Of a DNA stretch of 64,000 nt, positions 55,807 to 64,000 are shown piece by piece; position 1 is the first letter of the stretch; every line of letters begins with the position of its first letter. The DNA is from Bacteroidota bacterium (GTDB lineage: Bacteria; Bacteroidota; Bacteroidia; Cytophagales; Cyclobacteriaceae). A program made the position numbers and the translations under genes. Below the pieces are notes generated by a model, which had not been told where the DNA came from, did no database searches, and was given only the letters and a program-made list of their open reading frames with translations. Location of the stretch: NCBI GenBank assembly GCA_023428695.1, contig JAEYWY010000028.1, positions 434,001 to 498,000 of the forward strand, in the 5' to 3' direction.

Positions 55807-56885
55807 CTGCCTAACCAGAGGTCGACCGGTTTTTTTACAACCGGTGTAAACGGGAGTTCAATTTTTTTGCCCTGTCCTGCAGATGCATAAGCAGCGTAAA
55901 TAACCTCGAGCACATCGCGGCCAAGTTCGCCGGTCACGAGGGGCGTTTCGTTATTCTGCACACATTGAATGAAGTGGCGTAATTCGTGCGGGTATCCCTG
56001 GTTAAAGGCTTCTTCAAAAATCGGAAATGTCCATCCTGTCGTGGTATCGGCTTTTTCCATTGCATAGCCATAACCCTTCCGGCTATAGGCGAGTGACGCG
56101 TTGCCCTGGAAAAGATCCGCGTACACAACACCGTCAGTGCCGTACACCTCGCTGCGATCATCCATACCACCGTGTTTTGCCCAACTGTTTTCTGCGACGC
56201 CAATCACACCGTTTTCAAATTCAACCACAACCACGCTGTTGTCTTCACCGCGCGTTCGGCCTTTGTGCAGAACAGTAGCCATCGTCGCAAACACACTTTT
56301 TACCTTGACATTATTCAGCATCCAGAAAAACCAACCGAAGGCGTGACAGCCCATATCCATAAGCACTCCACCACCGGCCTGATTGATATCATAGAACCAA
56401 TCCGAGTGCGGGCCGGAATGCTTTTCCCCCTGTTTCAGCATATAGATATTACCCACCGCACCCTCGTTTACGAGGTGACGCACGCGCTCGTATTTTGGAG
56501 CGAAACAAAGCTCTTCAGCATACATCAGCTTCACGCCTGCCTTTGCACATGCTTCGATCATTTGATTGGCTTCCTCCAGCGTGACGGCAAGTGGTTTTTC
56601 AATGATCACATGTTTACCTGCCTTTGCTGCTGCCAACGTCGCATTACAATGCAAAAAATTCGGCAGACATATATCGACGACATCACATCCCGACTGTTCG
56701 ATCGCTTTTTCAATCTCGGTATATACTTGCGGAATCTGATACCGTTTTGCAAACGCTTCGCCCCTTTCGCGACTGCGTGAATACACGGCGACAACTTCGG
56801 CTTCAGGAACGAACCTGTGATAACTTTCAAGGTGAATGTCGGAGATGAATCCGGATCCGAGAACGGCGACTTTGATCTTTCCCAT
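55803..56885 (-). CDS. Gfo/Idh/MocA family oxidoreductase (cytoplasmic)
   Basis: A 360-residue NAD(P)-dependent enzyme. I start it at the ATG at 56885 (MGKIKVAVLGSGFI); the longer frame begins with a TTG and seven extra residues. The nucleotide-binding motif is VLGSGFISDIH, and EKPLAV contains the catalytic Lys of the family. The C-terminal domain has DIGCHAFGW-like DMGCHAFGWF with the conserved His. No export signal is present, unlike the protein at 44597. The sugar substrate is unknown. Confidence 0.87.
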   Translation of the reverse strand: MGKIKVAVLGSGFISDIHLESYHRFVPEAEVVAVYSRSRERGEAFAKRYQIPQVYTEIEKAIEQSGCDVVDICLPNFLHCNATLAAAKAGKHVIIEKPLAVTLEEANQMIEACAKAGVKLMYAEELCFAPKYERVRHLVNEGAVGNIYMLKQGEKHSGPHSDWFYDINQAGGGVLMDMGCHAFGWFFWMLNNVKVKSVFATMATVLHKGRTRGEDNSVVVVEFENGVIGVAENSWAKHGGMDDRSEVYGTDGVVYADLFQGNASLAYSRKGYGYAMEKADTTTGWTFPIFEEAFNQGYPHELRHFIQCVQNNETPLVTGELGRDVLEVIYAAYASAGQGKKIELPFTPVVKKPVDLWLGS

Positions 56886-57000
56886 AGCGACTAATTTGGT
56901 TTTCAATTAACAAATTTCCCGAGGTACACGCGCAACCACCCACACATTTTCGCGACCATACGAAATCACACACGCACACAAGATACAATCATCGAAAAAA

Positions 57001-58614
57001 TCAAACGTGGTCCTTGAACTTTGGTTCAACCCGGTGCTTTGAAAGCTGCTCATATGCATAAGCGACAGCAAGCAGCGTGGGTTCTGTGTATGCCAGTCCG
57101 AGGAAACAAAGTCCTACAGGAAGACCTGCAACCATTCCCATTGGTACAGAAACCGATGGATAGCCGGCGATGGCCGCTGGTGAATACATGCCATACCCTG
57201 TAAACGAATCACCGTTGATAAGATCGATACACCACGAAGGTCCGTTTGCCGGACCACACACAGCATCAAGCTTGTGCTTGCCGAACACTTCTTCGAAAGC
57301 ACCACGTACTGTTCTCAGCAAACGCGTGAGCGCCTGTTTGTATTCGCTGCTTTCAAGATCTCCAAGGGCGTCGGAGTCTTCAAGAATTTCCTGACGGAAG
57401 TAAGGCATCGCATCCTTTTCATTTTGATTGTTGAATGTGATGACTTCGGCGAGTGATTTAACCCTGGCGCTATGCGCCGTCAGATATCGGTTCAGCCCGT
57501 CTTTGAATTCGTACTTCAGCACATCAAGTTCGTCTTTACCTACGTCTTTCATGCGCTCGCGAAAATCCACCTCCACAACGGTCGCGCCACCGCTTCGCAA
57601 GTGGTCCAGTGCCTGTTGAAGCAGCTTGTCAATAGCTTCATGGCCCTTCAATACGGACTTATCCACACCAATTGTCTTACCGTTCAGACCATCCTTATCC
57701 AGAAATATCGTGTAGTCAGTTGGTAAGCTGCTTCTTGCAGAAACAAGAGTAACTGCATCGTTCGGATCCTGCGCCGACAACGGTCCAAGCAAGATCGCCG
57801 CATCGCGAACCGTTCGCGCCATTGGCCCCGCTGTGTCCTGCGTATGCGAAATCGGAATGATTCCTGTGCGACTCCAGAGTCCAACGGTAGGCTTAATACC
57901 CACGATACCATTTATTGATGACGGACAGATGATCGAACCGTTGGTTTCAGTGCCAATGGCGATCGCACAGAGGTTCGCAGCAACGGCGGTCCCTGATCCT
58001 GAACTTGAACCACATGGACTACGGTCAAGCACATAAGGATTTTTTGTCTGACCACCCCGGCTGCTCCAGCCACTACTGGAACGCGTCGACCGGAAATTCG
58101 CCCATTCGCTCAAATTCGTTTTGCCCAATAACACAGCTCCCGCATCACGCAGGAGGCGCACAATATAGGCATCGGTTTCGGCAACGTGCCCCTCCAACGC
58201 GAGCGATCCGGCAGTGGTCGTCATTTTGTCTCCGGTATCAATGTTGTCCTTGATCAACACGGGTATGCCGTGAAGTGGCCCACGCACTTTTTTTTCTTTG
58301 CGTTCCTGATCGCGCATGTCAGCAATCGAGAGTGCATCAGGATTAATTTCGATAACACTATTCAGCATTGGACCACCTCGGTCGATTCTCCGAATACGTC
58401 CGAGGTAGTATTCGGTAATTTGCCGGGATGTCAGTTCACCCGCATCCATTTTCTGTTGCAGCAATTCAAGCGTTGCTTCCGATAACGGAAATTCTTTCAC
58501 ATCAGACTCTACCTTTGTTTCCGGCCTCTGTTGACATGACTGAAACGCATTGACGGCGGGAATCAGCGCCAGCGACGCAAGGCCCGTACGTTGAAAGAAG
58601 GTTCTCCTTAGCAT
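57001..58614 (-). CDS. Amidase family lipoprotein
   Basis: A 537-residue amidase signature enzyme. The catalytic triad of the family is present: Lys in VLIKDNID, and the two serines in GSSSGSGTAVA and GTETNGSI. The N-terminus has a hydrophobic leader ending in a lipobox-like FQSC, so it is probably periplasmic or surface bound, unlike the cytoplasmic GatA subunit. GatA partners are absent. It is divergent from the M28 peptidase gene, so both may handle peptides or amides outside the cytoplasm. Confidence 0.85.
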   Translation of the reverse strand: MLRRTFFQRTGLASLALIPAVNAFQSCQQRPETKVESDVKEFPLSEATLELLQQKMDAGELTSRQITEYYLGRIRRIDRGGPMLNSVIEINPDALSIADMRDQERKEKKVRGPLHGIPVLIKDNIDTGDKMTTTAGSLALEGHVAETDAYIVRLLRDAGAVLLGKTNLSEWANFRSTRSSSGWSSRGGQTKNPYVLDRSPCGSSSGSGTAVAANLCAIAIGTETNGSIICPSSINGIVGIKPTVGLWSRTGIIPISHTQDTAGPMARTVRDAAILLGPLSAQDPNDAVTLVSARSSLPTDYTIFLDKDGLNGKTIGVDKSVLKGHEAIDKLLQQALDHLRSGGATVVEVDFRERMKDVGKDELDVLKYEFKDGLNRYLTAHSARVKSLAEVITFNNQNEKDAMPYFRQEILEDSDALGDLESSEYKQALTRLLRTVRGAFEEVFGKHKLDAVCGPANGPSWCIDLINGDSFTGYGMYSPAAIAGYPSVSVPMGMVAGLPVGLCFLGLAYTEPTLLAVAYAYEQLSKHRVEPKFKDHV

Positions 58615-58714
58615 TTTGATTTGATTTCGCCTGAATACCTGTGAAAATCTATGGTATGGAAATTACGGATATTTTATTACACGCGCGGCGTCGACTTTCC
58701 GGAATTCTTCTTTA

Positions 58715-58734
58715 GTTTAGGGCCAAACCTAAAC
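58715..58734 (+). promoter_or_regulatory. Inverted repeat GTTTAGG-N6-CCTAAAC at the M28 start
   Basis: Seven-base perfect arms end three bases before the ATG at 58738. Folded in the mRNA, the hairpin would sit in the ribosome-binding region and could limit translation. It may instead be a DNA operator. Confidence 0.45.
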
Positions 58735-58737
58735 GCT

Positions 58738-60387
58738 ATGAAGTCCCGGATTATCTATATCCTCAGTCTCGCCTATCTGATTTCCGCCTGTTCCGGAAAT
58801 GATTCACAAAACTCCGATGATGCAATCAATACACTTTCAGCTTCCGACATGAAAGCGTATGTAAAAACCCTGGCTTCCGATGAGTTCCAGGGACGGAAAC
58901 CCTTTACAGAAGGTGAGGTAAAAACGATCGAATATCTTCAGCGGACCTTTAAAGAAATCGGACTCGAACCTGGAAACGGCGACAGCTACCTGCAGGAAGT
59001 TCCAATGGTTGAGATCACAGCAATGAACAAGGGCACGATAACTGTGAAGGGCGGTTCAGGCACGTTGACACTGCAGGGCCGTGACGAGTACATCCTAAAC
59101 ACAGAACGTACGGATCCTTCTGTGGTATGGGAAGATGAAGAGCTTGTATTCGCCGGTTTTGGAGTCGTTGCTCCGGAATACAACTGGAACGATTACGAAG
59201 GTCTTGATGTGAAAGGCAAAATTGTGATCGTGCTTGTGAACGACCCCGGATTCGGCGGAACCGATTCGACATTTTTCAAGGGCAACACCATGACGTACTA
59301 TGGACGCTGGACATACAAATACGAAGAAGCAGCAAGACAGGGCGCAAAGGGATGTTTTGTCGTTCATAATACTGTACCTGCAGGCTATCCGTTCGGTGTG
59401 CTACAGAACGGCTGGAACAACGCTCACCTTTATCTTGACGAGCGCGGTCAGGACAAATACTATTGTGAGGGCATAGGCTGGTTTACAAAAGACGCCACGG
59501 AGAAGCTATTCGCAGCAGCCGGATTTGATTTCAACGAGCACCAGACCAAAGCGCGACAGCCCGGGTACAAAGGGGTTCCGCTCAACCTGCGTATATCGAC
59601 CAGCATGGAAGTTACGAGTCGATACGACAAATCGCACAATGTTATCGGGAAAATCACAGGCAGCAAGAGACCGGATGAGTTCATTATTTACACTGCGCAC
59701 TGGGATCACCTCGGCATTGGCCGCGCCGATGCTAATGGAGATACGATCTATAATGGCGCTTACGACAACGCCAGCGGCACGGCTGCACTAATCGAACTGG
59801 GTCAGGCGTTTGCGGGCATGAAAACAAAGCCGGAGCGCACCGTGGTTTTCCTCGCGGTCACAGCAGAGGAACAAGGACTGTGGGGCTCGGCATATTACGC
59901 AAGGAACCCGGTGTATCCTAAGGAACAAACGGTCGCAAACATCAATATGGACGGAATCAACCAGTTTGGAAAGACGAACGATATAATCATAGTTGGTCAG
60001 GGGCAATCAGACCTCGAGGACTACCTTGCCGATGCTGCAAAACAATTCGGTCGCGTCGTCAAACCTGAGAAAGAATCGGAAAAGGGCTACTACTTCCGTT
60101 CCGACCACTTCAATTTCGCCAAGATTGGCATTCCCGCGTTGTATCTGAACAACGGTAACGACTTTGGGGACGCTTCTGCCGCGCAGGAATTCAAAGAATC
60201 CTATATCAACAAATACTACCATCAGCCATCCGACGAATACTACGAAGACCAGTTGAATTACGAAGGCGCTGTGGAAGACATGAAGCTGCTTTTTTCTGTT
60301 GGCAAACGGCTTGCGTTTGAGGAAAACTGGCCGGGATGGAAAGTCGGTTCAGAGTTCAAGGCCGTTCGGGAGGCCTACAGGAAATAA
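58738..60387 (+). CDS. M28 family zinc aminopeptidase lipoprotein
   Basis: A 549-residue secreted lipoprotein starting at the ATG at 58738, with lipobox ISAC. A PA-type domain (about 110-260) is inserted before the peptidase core. Zinc ligands appear as AHWDHLGIG, NGAYDNASG and TAEEQGLWGS (with the general-base Glu), then NINMDGINQF and RSDHFNF. It removes N-terminal residues from peptides by family. Its signal and the amidase next door point to a role outside the cytoplasm. Confidence 0.9.
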   Translation: MKSRIIYILSLAYLISACSGNDSQNSDDAINTLSASDMKAYVKTLASDEFQGRKPFTEGEVKTIEYLQRTFKEIGLEPGNGDSYLQEVPMVEITAMNKGTITVKGGSGTLTLQGRDEYILNTERTDPSVVWEDEELVFAGFGVVAPEYNWNDYEGLDVKGKIVIVLVNDPGFGGTDSTFFKGNTMTYYGRWTYKYEEAARQGAKGCFVVHNTVPAGYPFGVLQNGWNNAHLYLDERGQDKYYCEGIGWFTKDATEKLFAAAGFDFNEHQTKARQPGYKGVPLNLRISTSMEVTSRYDKSHNVIGKITGSKRPDEFIIYTAHWDHLGIGRADANGDTIYNGAYDNASGTAALIELGQAFAGMKTKPERTVVFLAVTAEEQGLWGSAYYARNPVYPKEQTVANINMDGINQFGKTNDIIIVGQGQSDLEDYLADAAKQFGRVVKPEKESEKGYYFRSDHFNFAKIGIPALYLNNGNDFGDASAAQEFKESYINKYYHQPSDEYYEDQLNYEGAVEDMKLLFSVGKRLAFEENWPGWKVGSEFKAVREAYRK

Positions 60388-60414
60388 CATTCGAATATTC
60401 TGTCTAAAGGACGA

Positions 60415-60439
60415 TTGCGCTTTTTCTTTCGAAGCGCAA
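60415..60439. other. Small hairpin in the M28-SNF2 intergenic region
   Basis: TTGCGCTT (60415-60422) and AAGCGCAA (60432-60439) form an 8-bp stem with a 9-base loop. On the plus strand it is followed by A rather than T, so it is a poor terminator for M28. Function unknown. Confidence 0.3.
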
Positions 60440-60542
60440 AAAAATCGCCTGTATTTTTTGCATTTGAATCTTTTTTTCCGGGTACGAACCACTCCCCCAA
60501 TTATTTCAAGCAGTTGTTATCTTGCCGGGAAGTTTGCGAGCA

Positions 60543-63458
60543 ATGCTGTTTGAGGAAGAAAAACCTGTAGTTCATACACCGGTCCGGCCGAAACTCCCGT
60601 CGGGCACTCCCATTGATTATGAAATCGGTTTCCTGTTCAATTTTCAATCCGGAAAGTCGACTCGTTTTGAGGTAGAACCCGTTCTCATTTACAAAAGGGG
60701 TACCGTTGAATACAAGCGCGTGTCTATGCAAAGCGATAAGGGTCTTGCCTGGCTGCAACCACTCGACGAAACGTTTTACAACGACCTGATAGAATTTTCA
60801 GACAATAAGATCCTGACCTGGATGACGCGTACCGGAAACCGTTTCATCAGAAATCATTCCGGGTCATGGGCACACGTTTCCGCCCGCGAACTTGTGAATC
60901 TTCGACGTCACTATCGTGATCTGCTGGAAAAACTGTGGCCACAGCTATCCTCGTGGCCGAAACTTTTTATCCTGCGATACGGACGTTTCAGCAATGTACA
61001 CCAGCAAACAGTTTCACTCGGAAAAGAATATCCACATCTGTCTTTTGCGGTTGAACAGAAAGCGAAGACTATTGTACTCAGCATGAGACTCACGCTGGAC
61101 GGGGAACCGGCTGACATAAACCTGCTAGGCGGATTCCTGCTTGAATGGAACGGCAAACTTTTTTTGCCCCGTAATGCGGAAGACCTCGCACTGATTGACC
61201 TTTTCAAAAACGGTCCGCTTTCCTTCCCCCTTTCGGTGAAAAAGGAAATCATCAACAAATACGTTACTCCCTGGCTTGATAAATACGAAGTCAGCATAAG
61301 TGAGCGGTTGAACGTGAACGTTACTACTCCGGAGGTCCAATCTCACGTGATGCTGAGCGAACTCAACGAAAGTAACCTGATGATCCGGCCGGAATTTGTT
61401 TACAATGACGTCACCGTTGATTATGGTGACGAAAAATTCCACGTCCGCGACCAGGGCGACCGGATCGAAATCATCCGGCGAAACAAGGAACAGGAAAAAA
61501 GCGTCTATGAATATCTTCGCACGCTCCATTCTGCTTTCAGTACGCAACGCAATAACCTGTATTACTACCTGCCTTTCGATGATGTGATGAAACGGGGCTG
61601 GTTCATCGGGATGATGCGGAAAGTTCAAAACAACGGCTACGCCATACGCGGGCTTAGCCAGCTGAAGAAATTCCGATACACAACCGACGAACCGGTCATT
61701 TCAATAAAGGCGTCAACCCTGCCGGAATGGTTCGAATTGCGGGTATCAATTCGTTGGGGCAAACAGGAAGTACCGTTAAAGGAAATTCGCCAGGCAATTC
61801 TCAACCGTGAGGATACGATCATGCTTGAAGATGGAACGCTGGGTCACATTCCCGAAGAATGGATCAGTCAATATAGTCTGCTCTTCCGGAGCGCACGCGA
61901 ACAAGATGGAGTTCTCACCGTTCCGAAGTTCCACTACACACTGCTTGAAGACATTCTCGACAAAATCGACGACAAGACCGTCAGGCTCGACATCGAAGAG
62001 CGAAAACGAAAAATGCTGGAGTTTGACAAAATTGCGGCTGCACCGCTCTCGAAAGAGATCAATGCGTCGTTGCGACCTTACCAGCTATCAGGGTTTCACT
62101 GGATGCAGACGCTGGATGAGTTGGGTTGGGGTGGCTGTCTTGCCGACGATATGGGGCTGGGTAAAACGCTTCAAACCATTTCCTTCCTTCAATACGTGAA
62201 GGAAAAGTATCCGGGGAGCACACAACTCGTCATATGCCCTACTTCGCTTATTTTCAACTGGGAAAACGAAATCAAAAAGTTTTGTCCCTCCATGAAGTTC
62301 CATACTCATTATGGGCTGCAACGGGAATTTACGGATTCACACTTTGAGAATGCTGACGTGATCTTAACCACGTATGGTGTTGTACGAAATGATCTGGAGT
62401 GTCTTACTGAGTATCTTTGGCAATACGTTATACTTGACGAAAGCCAGGCAATAAAAAATCCGGATGCACGTACAACGAAGGCAATCAACCAGTTGCGCGC
62501 TGTCAACCGTATCATACTGAGCGGTACGCCGGTGCAGAACAACACATCGGACCTTTACTCCCAATTCAGTTTTGTCAATCCCGGTTTGCTTGGCAACCGT
62601 GAATACTTCAACCGTGAATTCGCCGTCCCTATCGACAAATTCGCCAACAAAGAAAAGACACAACAACTCAAGAAGGTCATACATCCGTTCACGCTCCGAC
62701 GGACGAAAGAACAAGTCGCGAAGGACCTTCCCGACAAAACGATCACCGTGCTCTGGTGTACGATGGACGCTGAACAGCGCAAGCTGTATGATGAATACAG
62801 AAACAGTTATCGCAAGAAACTCCTCAAGAAAATCGACGAGGAGGGCATCGAAAGATCAGGCATGCAGGTACTGGAAGGTCTCCTTCGCCTGCGTCAGATC
62901 TGCGATCACCCGGGAATGGTAAACCTCACGGAGGAAAACCGAAGGAGTTCTGTAAAGATCGAGGAAATTGTTCGCGAAGTACAGGAGAACTCAGGTTTCA
63001 ACAAGGTTTTGATATTCTCCCAATTCACAGAGATGCTTGGATTTATCCGCGACGAATTCGATGAATGCGGAATACCATACAGCTACCTGGACGGGAGTAT
63101 GACGATGAAGGCGCGCCAGGAACAAGTGACGAAATTCCAGGAAGACGAATCAATCAAGGCATTTCTGATTTCACTAAAGGCCGGTGGTGTCGGACTTAAC
63201 CTGACGGTTGCCGATTATGTGTACATCGTCGATCCCTGGTGGAATCCGGCCGCGGAACAACAGGCCATCGATCGTGCGCACCGCATCGGACAAAAACGGA
63301 AAGTGTTTGCTTACAAGATGATTTGCAAGGATTCTGTCGAAGAGAAAATCCTACAGCTACAGGAACGTAAAAAGATGCTCGCGGATGATCTCATCCAGGA
63401 AGACGCGGGATTTATGAAAGCATTGTCGCGGGAAGATGTCGAGTTTCTATTTGGTTAG
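60543..63458 (+). CDS. SNF2 family DNA helicase/translocase
   Basis: A 971-residue ATPase starting at the ATG at 60543; a TTG seven codons upstream is the only longer option. The N-terminal 500 residues are a bacterial SNF2-associated region with no motif I can name. The core has Walker A in DDMGLGKT (about residue 535), the DEAH-box variant DESQ, SGTPVQNN, and motif VI in AHRIGQKRK. It remodels or clears protein-DNA complexes by family. It stands alone, not in a restriction or defence cassette. Confidence 0.92.
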   Translation: MLFEEEKPVVHTPVRPKLPSGTPIDYEIGFLFNFQSGKSTRFEVEPVLIYKRGTVEYKRVSMQSDKGLAWLQPLDETFYNDLIEFSDNKILTWMTRTGNRFIRNHSGSWAHVSARELVNLRRHYRDLLEKLWPQLSSWPKLFILRYGRFSNVHQQTVSLGKEYPHLSFAVEQKAKTIVLSMRLTLDGEPADINLLGGFLLEWNGKLFLPRNAEDLALIDLFKNGPLSFPLSVKKEIINKYVTPWLDKYEVSISERLNVNVTTPEVQSHVMLSELNESNLMIRPEFVYNDVTVDYGDEKFHVRDQGDRIEIIRRNKEQEKSVYEYLRTLHSAFSTQRNNLYYYLPFDDVMKRGWFIGMMRKVQNNGYAIRGLSQLKKFRYTTDEPVISIKASTLPEWFELRVSIRWGKQEVPLKEIRQAILNREDTIMLEDGTLGHIPEEWISQYSLLFRSAREQDGVLTVPKFHYTLLEDILDKIDDKTVRLDIEERKRKMLEFDKIAAAPLSKEINASLRPYQLSGFHWMQTLDELGWGGCLADDMGLGKTLQTISFLQYVKEKYPGSTQLVICPTSLIFNWENEIKKFCPSMKFHTHYGLQREFTDSHFENADVILTTYGVVRNDLECLTEYLWQYVILDESQAIKNPDARTTKAINQLRAVNRIILSGTPVQNNTSDLYSQFSFVNPGLLGNREYFNREFAVPIDKFANKEKTQQLKKVIHPFTLRRTKEQVAKDLPDKTITVLWCTMDAEQRKLYDEYRNSYRKKLLKKIDEEGIERSGMQVLEGLLRLRQICDHPGMVNLTEENRRSSVKIEEIVREVQENSGFNKVLIFSQFTEMLGFIRDEFDECGIPYSYLDGSMTMKARQEQVTKFQEDESIKAFLISLKAGGVGLNLTVADYVYIVDPWWNPAAEQQAIDRAHRIGQKRKVFAYKMICKDSVEEKILQLQERKKMLADDLIQEDAGFMKALSREDVEFLFG

Positions 63459-63535
63459 GAGACCGGAAATCAAAAGCATTCACGGCATTTGATATCGATT
63501 TTCCGTTCCCTACTTTTGGATGAATTGTTTGACAG

Positions 63536-64000
63536 ATGCAGGACCCGATTCATGAAGCACTTGCGTATTATGATCTCATCGCCTCCTTCGAGATCAGTCC
63601 GCTCGGAACAGGATTGATTCACAAAACGTGGAGAATCACCTCGCGATCAGAGTCCTTTGTCCTTCAGGAGATTAATCAGAATGTTTTTAAGAACCCGGAA
63701 GCTATCGCTGATAATTTGCGCCAACTCGACGCCTACCGGATCTCAAAAATACCTGACTATCCCTTCATCGCGCCACTGCCCGGCAAGGATGGCAAAGGCT
63801 TCATAAAAATCGACAACCACCTTTTTCGCCTCAGCCCTTTTGTTGCCTGCTCGACAGCAGTGACCAGTGTGGCCGGGCCAGACCAGGCTTATGAAGCGGC
63901 ATTTCAATTTGGTCGCTTCACGAAAGCATTCTCAGGTTTCAACGCAGGCCGGCTGACAGACACCATACCGCAGTTTCATGATTTGACATTTCGGTTTGAA
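63536..64000 (+). CDS. Phosphotransferase family protein, NahK-like (partial)
   Basis: The frame opens at the ATG at 63536 and runs off the window edge after 155 residues. It resembles the aminoglycoside phosphotransferase/NahK group, with LGTGLIHKTWRI, then FVLQEINQNVFKNPEAIADN, and AYEAAFQFGRFTKAF. NahK-type enzymes phosphorylate N-acetylhexosamines at C1. The catalytic loop lies beyond the window, so the call rests on the N-terminal part. A hexosamine role would fit with the NagB/AgaI-like gene 8 kb upstream, but this is inference. Confidence 0.6.
   Translation, partial: MQDPIHEALAYYDLIASFEISPLGTGLIHKTWRITSRSESFVLQEINQNVFKNPEAIADNLRQLDAYRISKIPDYPFIAPLPGKDGKGFIKIDNHLFRLSPFVACSTAVTSVAGPDQAYEAAFQFGRFTKAFSGFNAGRLTDTIPQFHDLTFRFE

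Noticed and set aside
56172..56780. 202-residue plus-strand ORF opposite the Gfo/Idh/MocA gene
   Set aside because: Shadow of the minus-strand oxidoreductase; Cys/His/Phe-rich sequence typical of antisense frames.
60543..63458. SNF2 helicase as part of an anti-phage defence system
   Set aside because: No nuclease, methyltransferase or other defence gene is adjacent; SNF2 proteins of this size are common housekeeping genes in the phylum.

Overview
The window looks like a chromosomal segment of a member of the Bacteroidota, probably a soil or aquatic Cytophagales-type organism. The grounds are SusC/SusD pairs and a DUF4249/TonB-receptor module, many short Bacteroidota-type lipoproteins, ECF sigma factors, TAnnTTTG-like promoter elements, weak Shine-Dalgarno sequences and roughly 50% GC. 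The genus cannot be fixed from sequence alone. I see no rRNA, tRNA, CRISPR array, insertion sequence or phage gene.

Layout. 1-3952: the end of a TonB-dependent receptor with a DUF4249 lipoprotein and a large MG2-like protein. 4140-5003: a short-chain dehydrogenase. 5040-16211 (minus strand): a starch/maltodextrin utilisation locus in the order susR-like regulator, susC, susD, susE/F-like, GH13 amylase lipoprotein, GH97 alpha-glucosidase. A GH116 glycosidase (16355-19003) is divergent from the regulator, and a CobW/COG0523 metal-chaperone GTPase follows tail to tail. 20314-26551 (minus): a tetR-tolC-MFP-RND efflux operon with a large nested palindrome just upstream of tetR. 26729-28899: a second TetR gene divergent from a Crp/Fnr-like regulator and an SDR, with two abutting perfect palindromes between them. 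29005-35658: an orphan MASE1 histidine kinase, a pirin, an ECF sigma/zinc-finger/YHS/YHS/DoxX/beta-barrel cluster, and a lipoprotein. 35950-38141: an ABC exporter with a DUF5687 permease. 38346-42660: a second ECF-sigma operon with a predicted envelope-spanning protein, a SprB-repeat/cytochrome-like lipoprotein, a YceI protein and a DUF5777 barrel. 42840-47187: a serine hydrolase, a Tat-exported Gfo/Idh/MocA oxidoreductase, a small zincin lipoprotein and a CHRD-like lipoprotein. 47229-53326: hemicellulose-type enzymes (GH3 with PA14, polysaccharide deacetylase, two GH43 lipoproteins) without their own SusC/D, plus a 37-residue single-span membrane protein missed by ordinary ORF cut-offs. 53497-64000: a PfkB kinase and NagB/AgaI-like pair, an NTF2-like lipoprotein, another Gfo/Idh/MocA enzyme, an amidase, an M28 peptidase, a SNF2 helicase and the start of a NahK-like sugar kinase.

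How the genes work together. The main theme is carbohydrate capture and hydrolysis. The sus-type locus would bind and import malto-oligosaccharides and cut them to glucose. The GH3/GH43/deacetylase set would act on xylan- or arabinan-type side chains. The PfkB/NagB-like pair and the terminal kinase suggest amino-sugar or sugar-phosphate handling. The second theme is envelope control: two ECF sigma systems, an RND pump under TetR control and an ABC exporter. Several divergent intergenic regions carry perfect 7+7-type palindromes that look like operators. The least explained items are the ECF/zinc-finger/YHS/DoxX cluster, the protein joining an inner-membrane anchor to an outer-membrane barrel domain, and the 37-residue membrane protein with its structured leader and bidirectional terminator.
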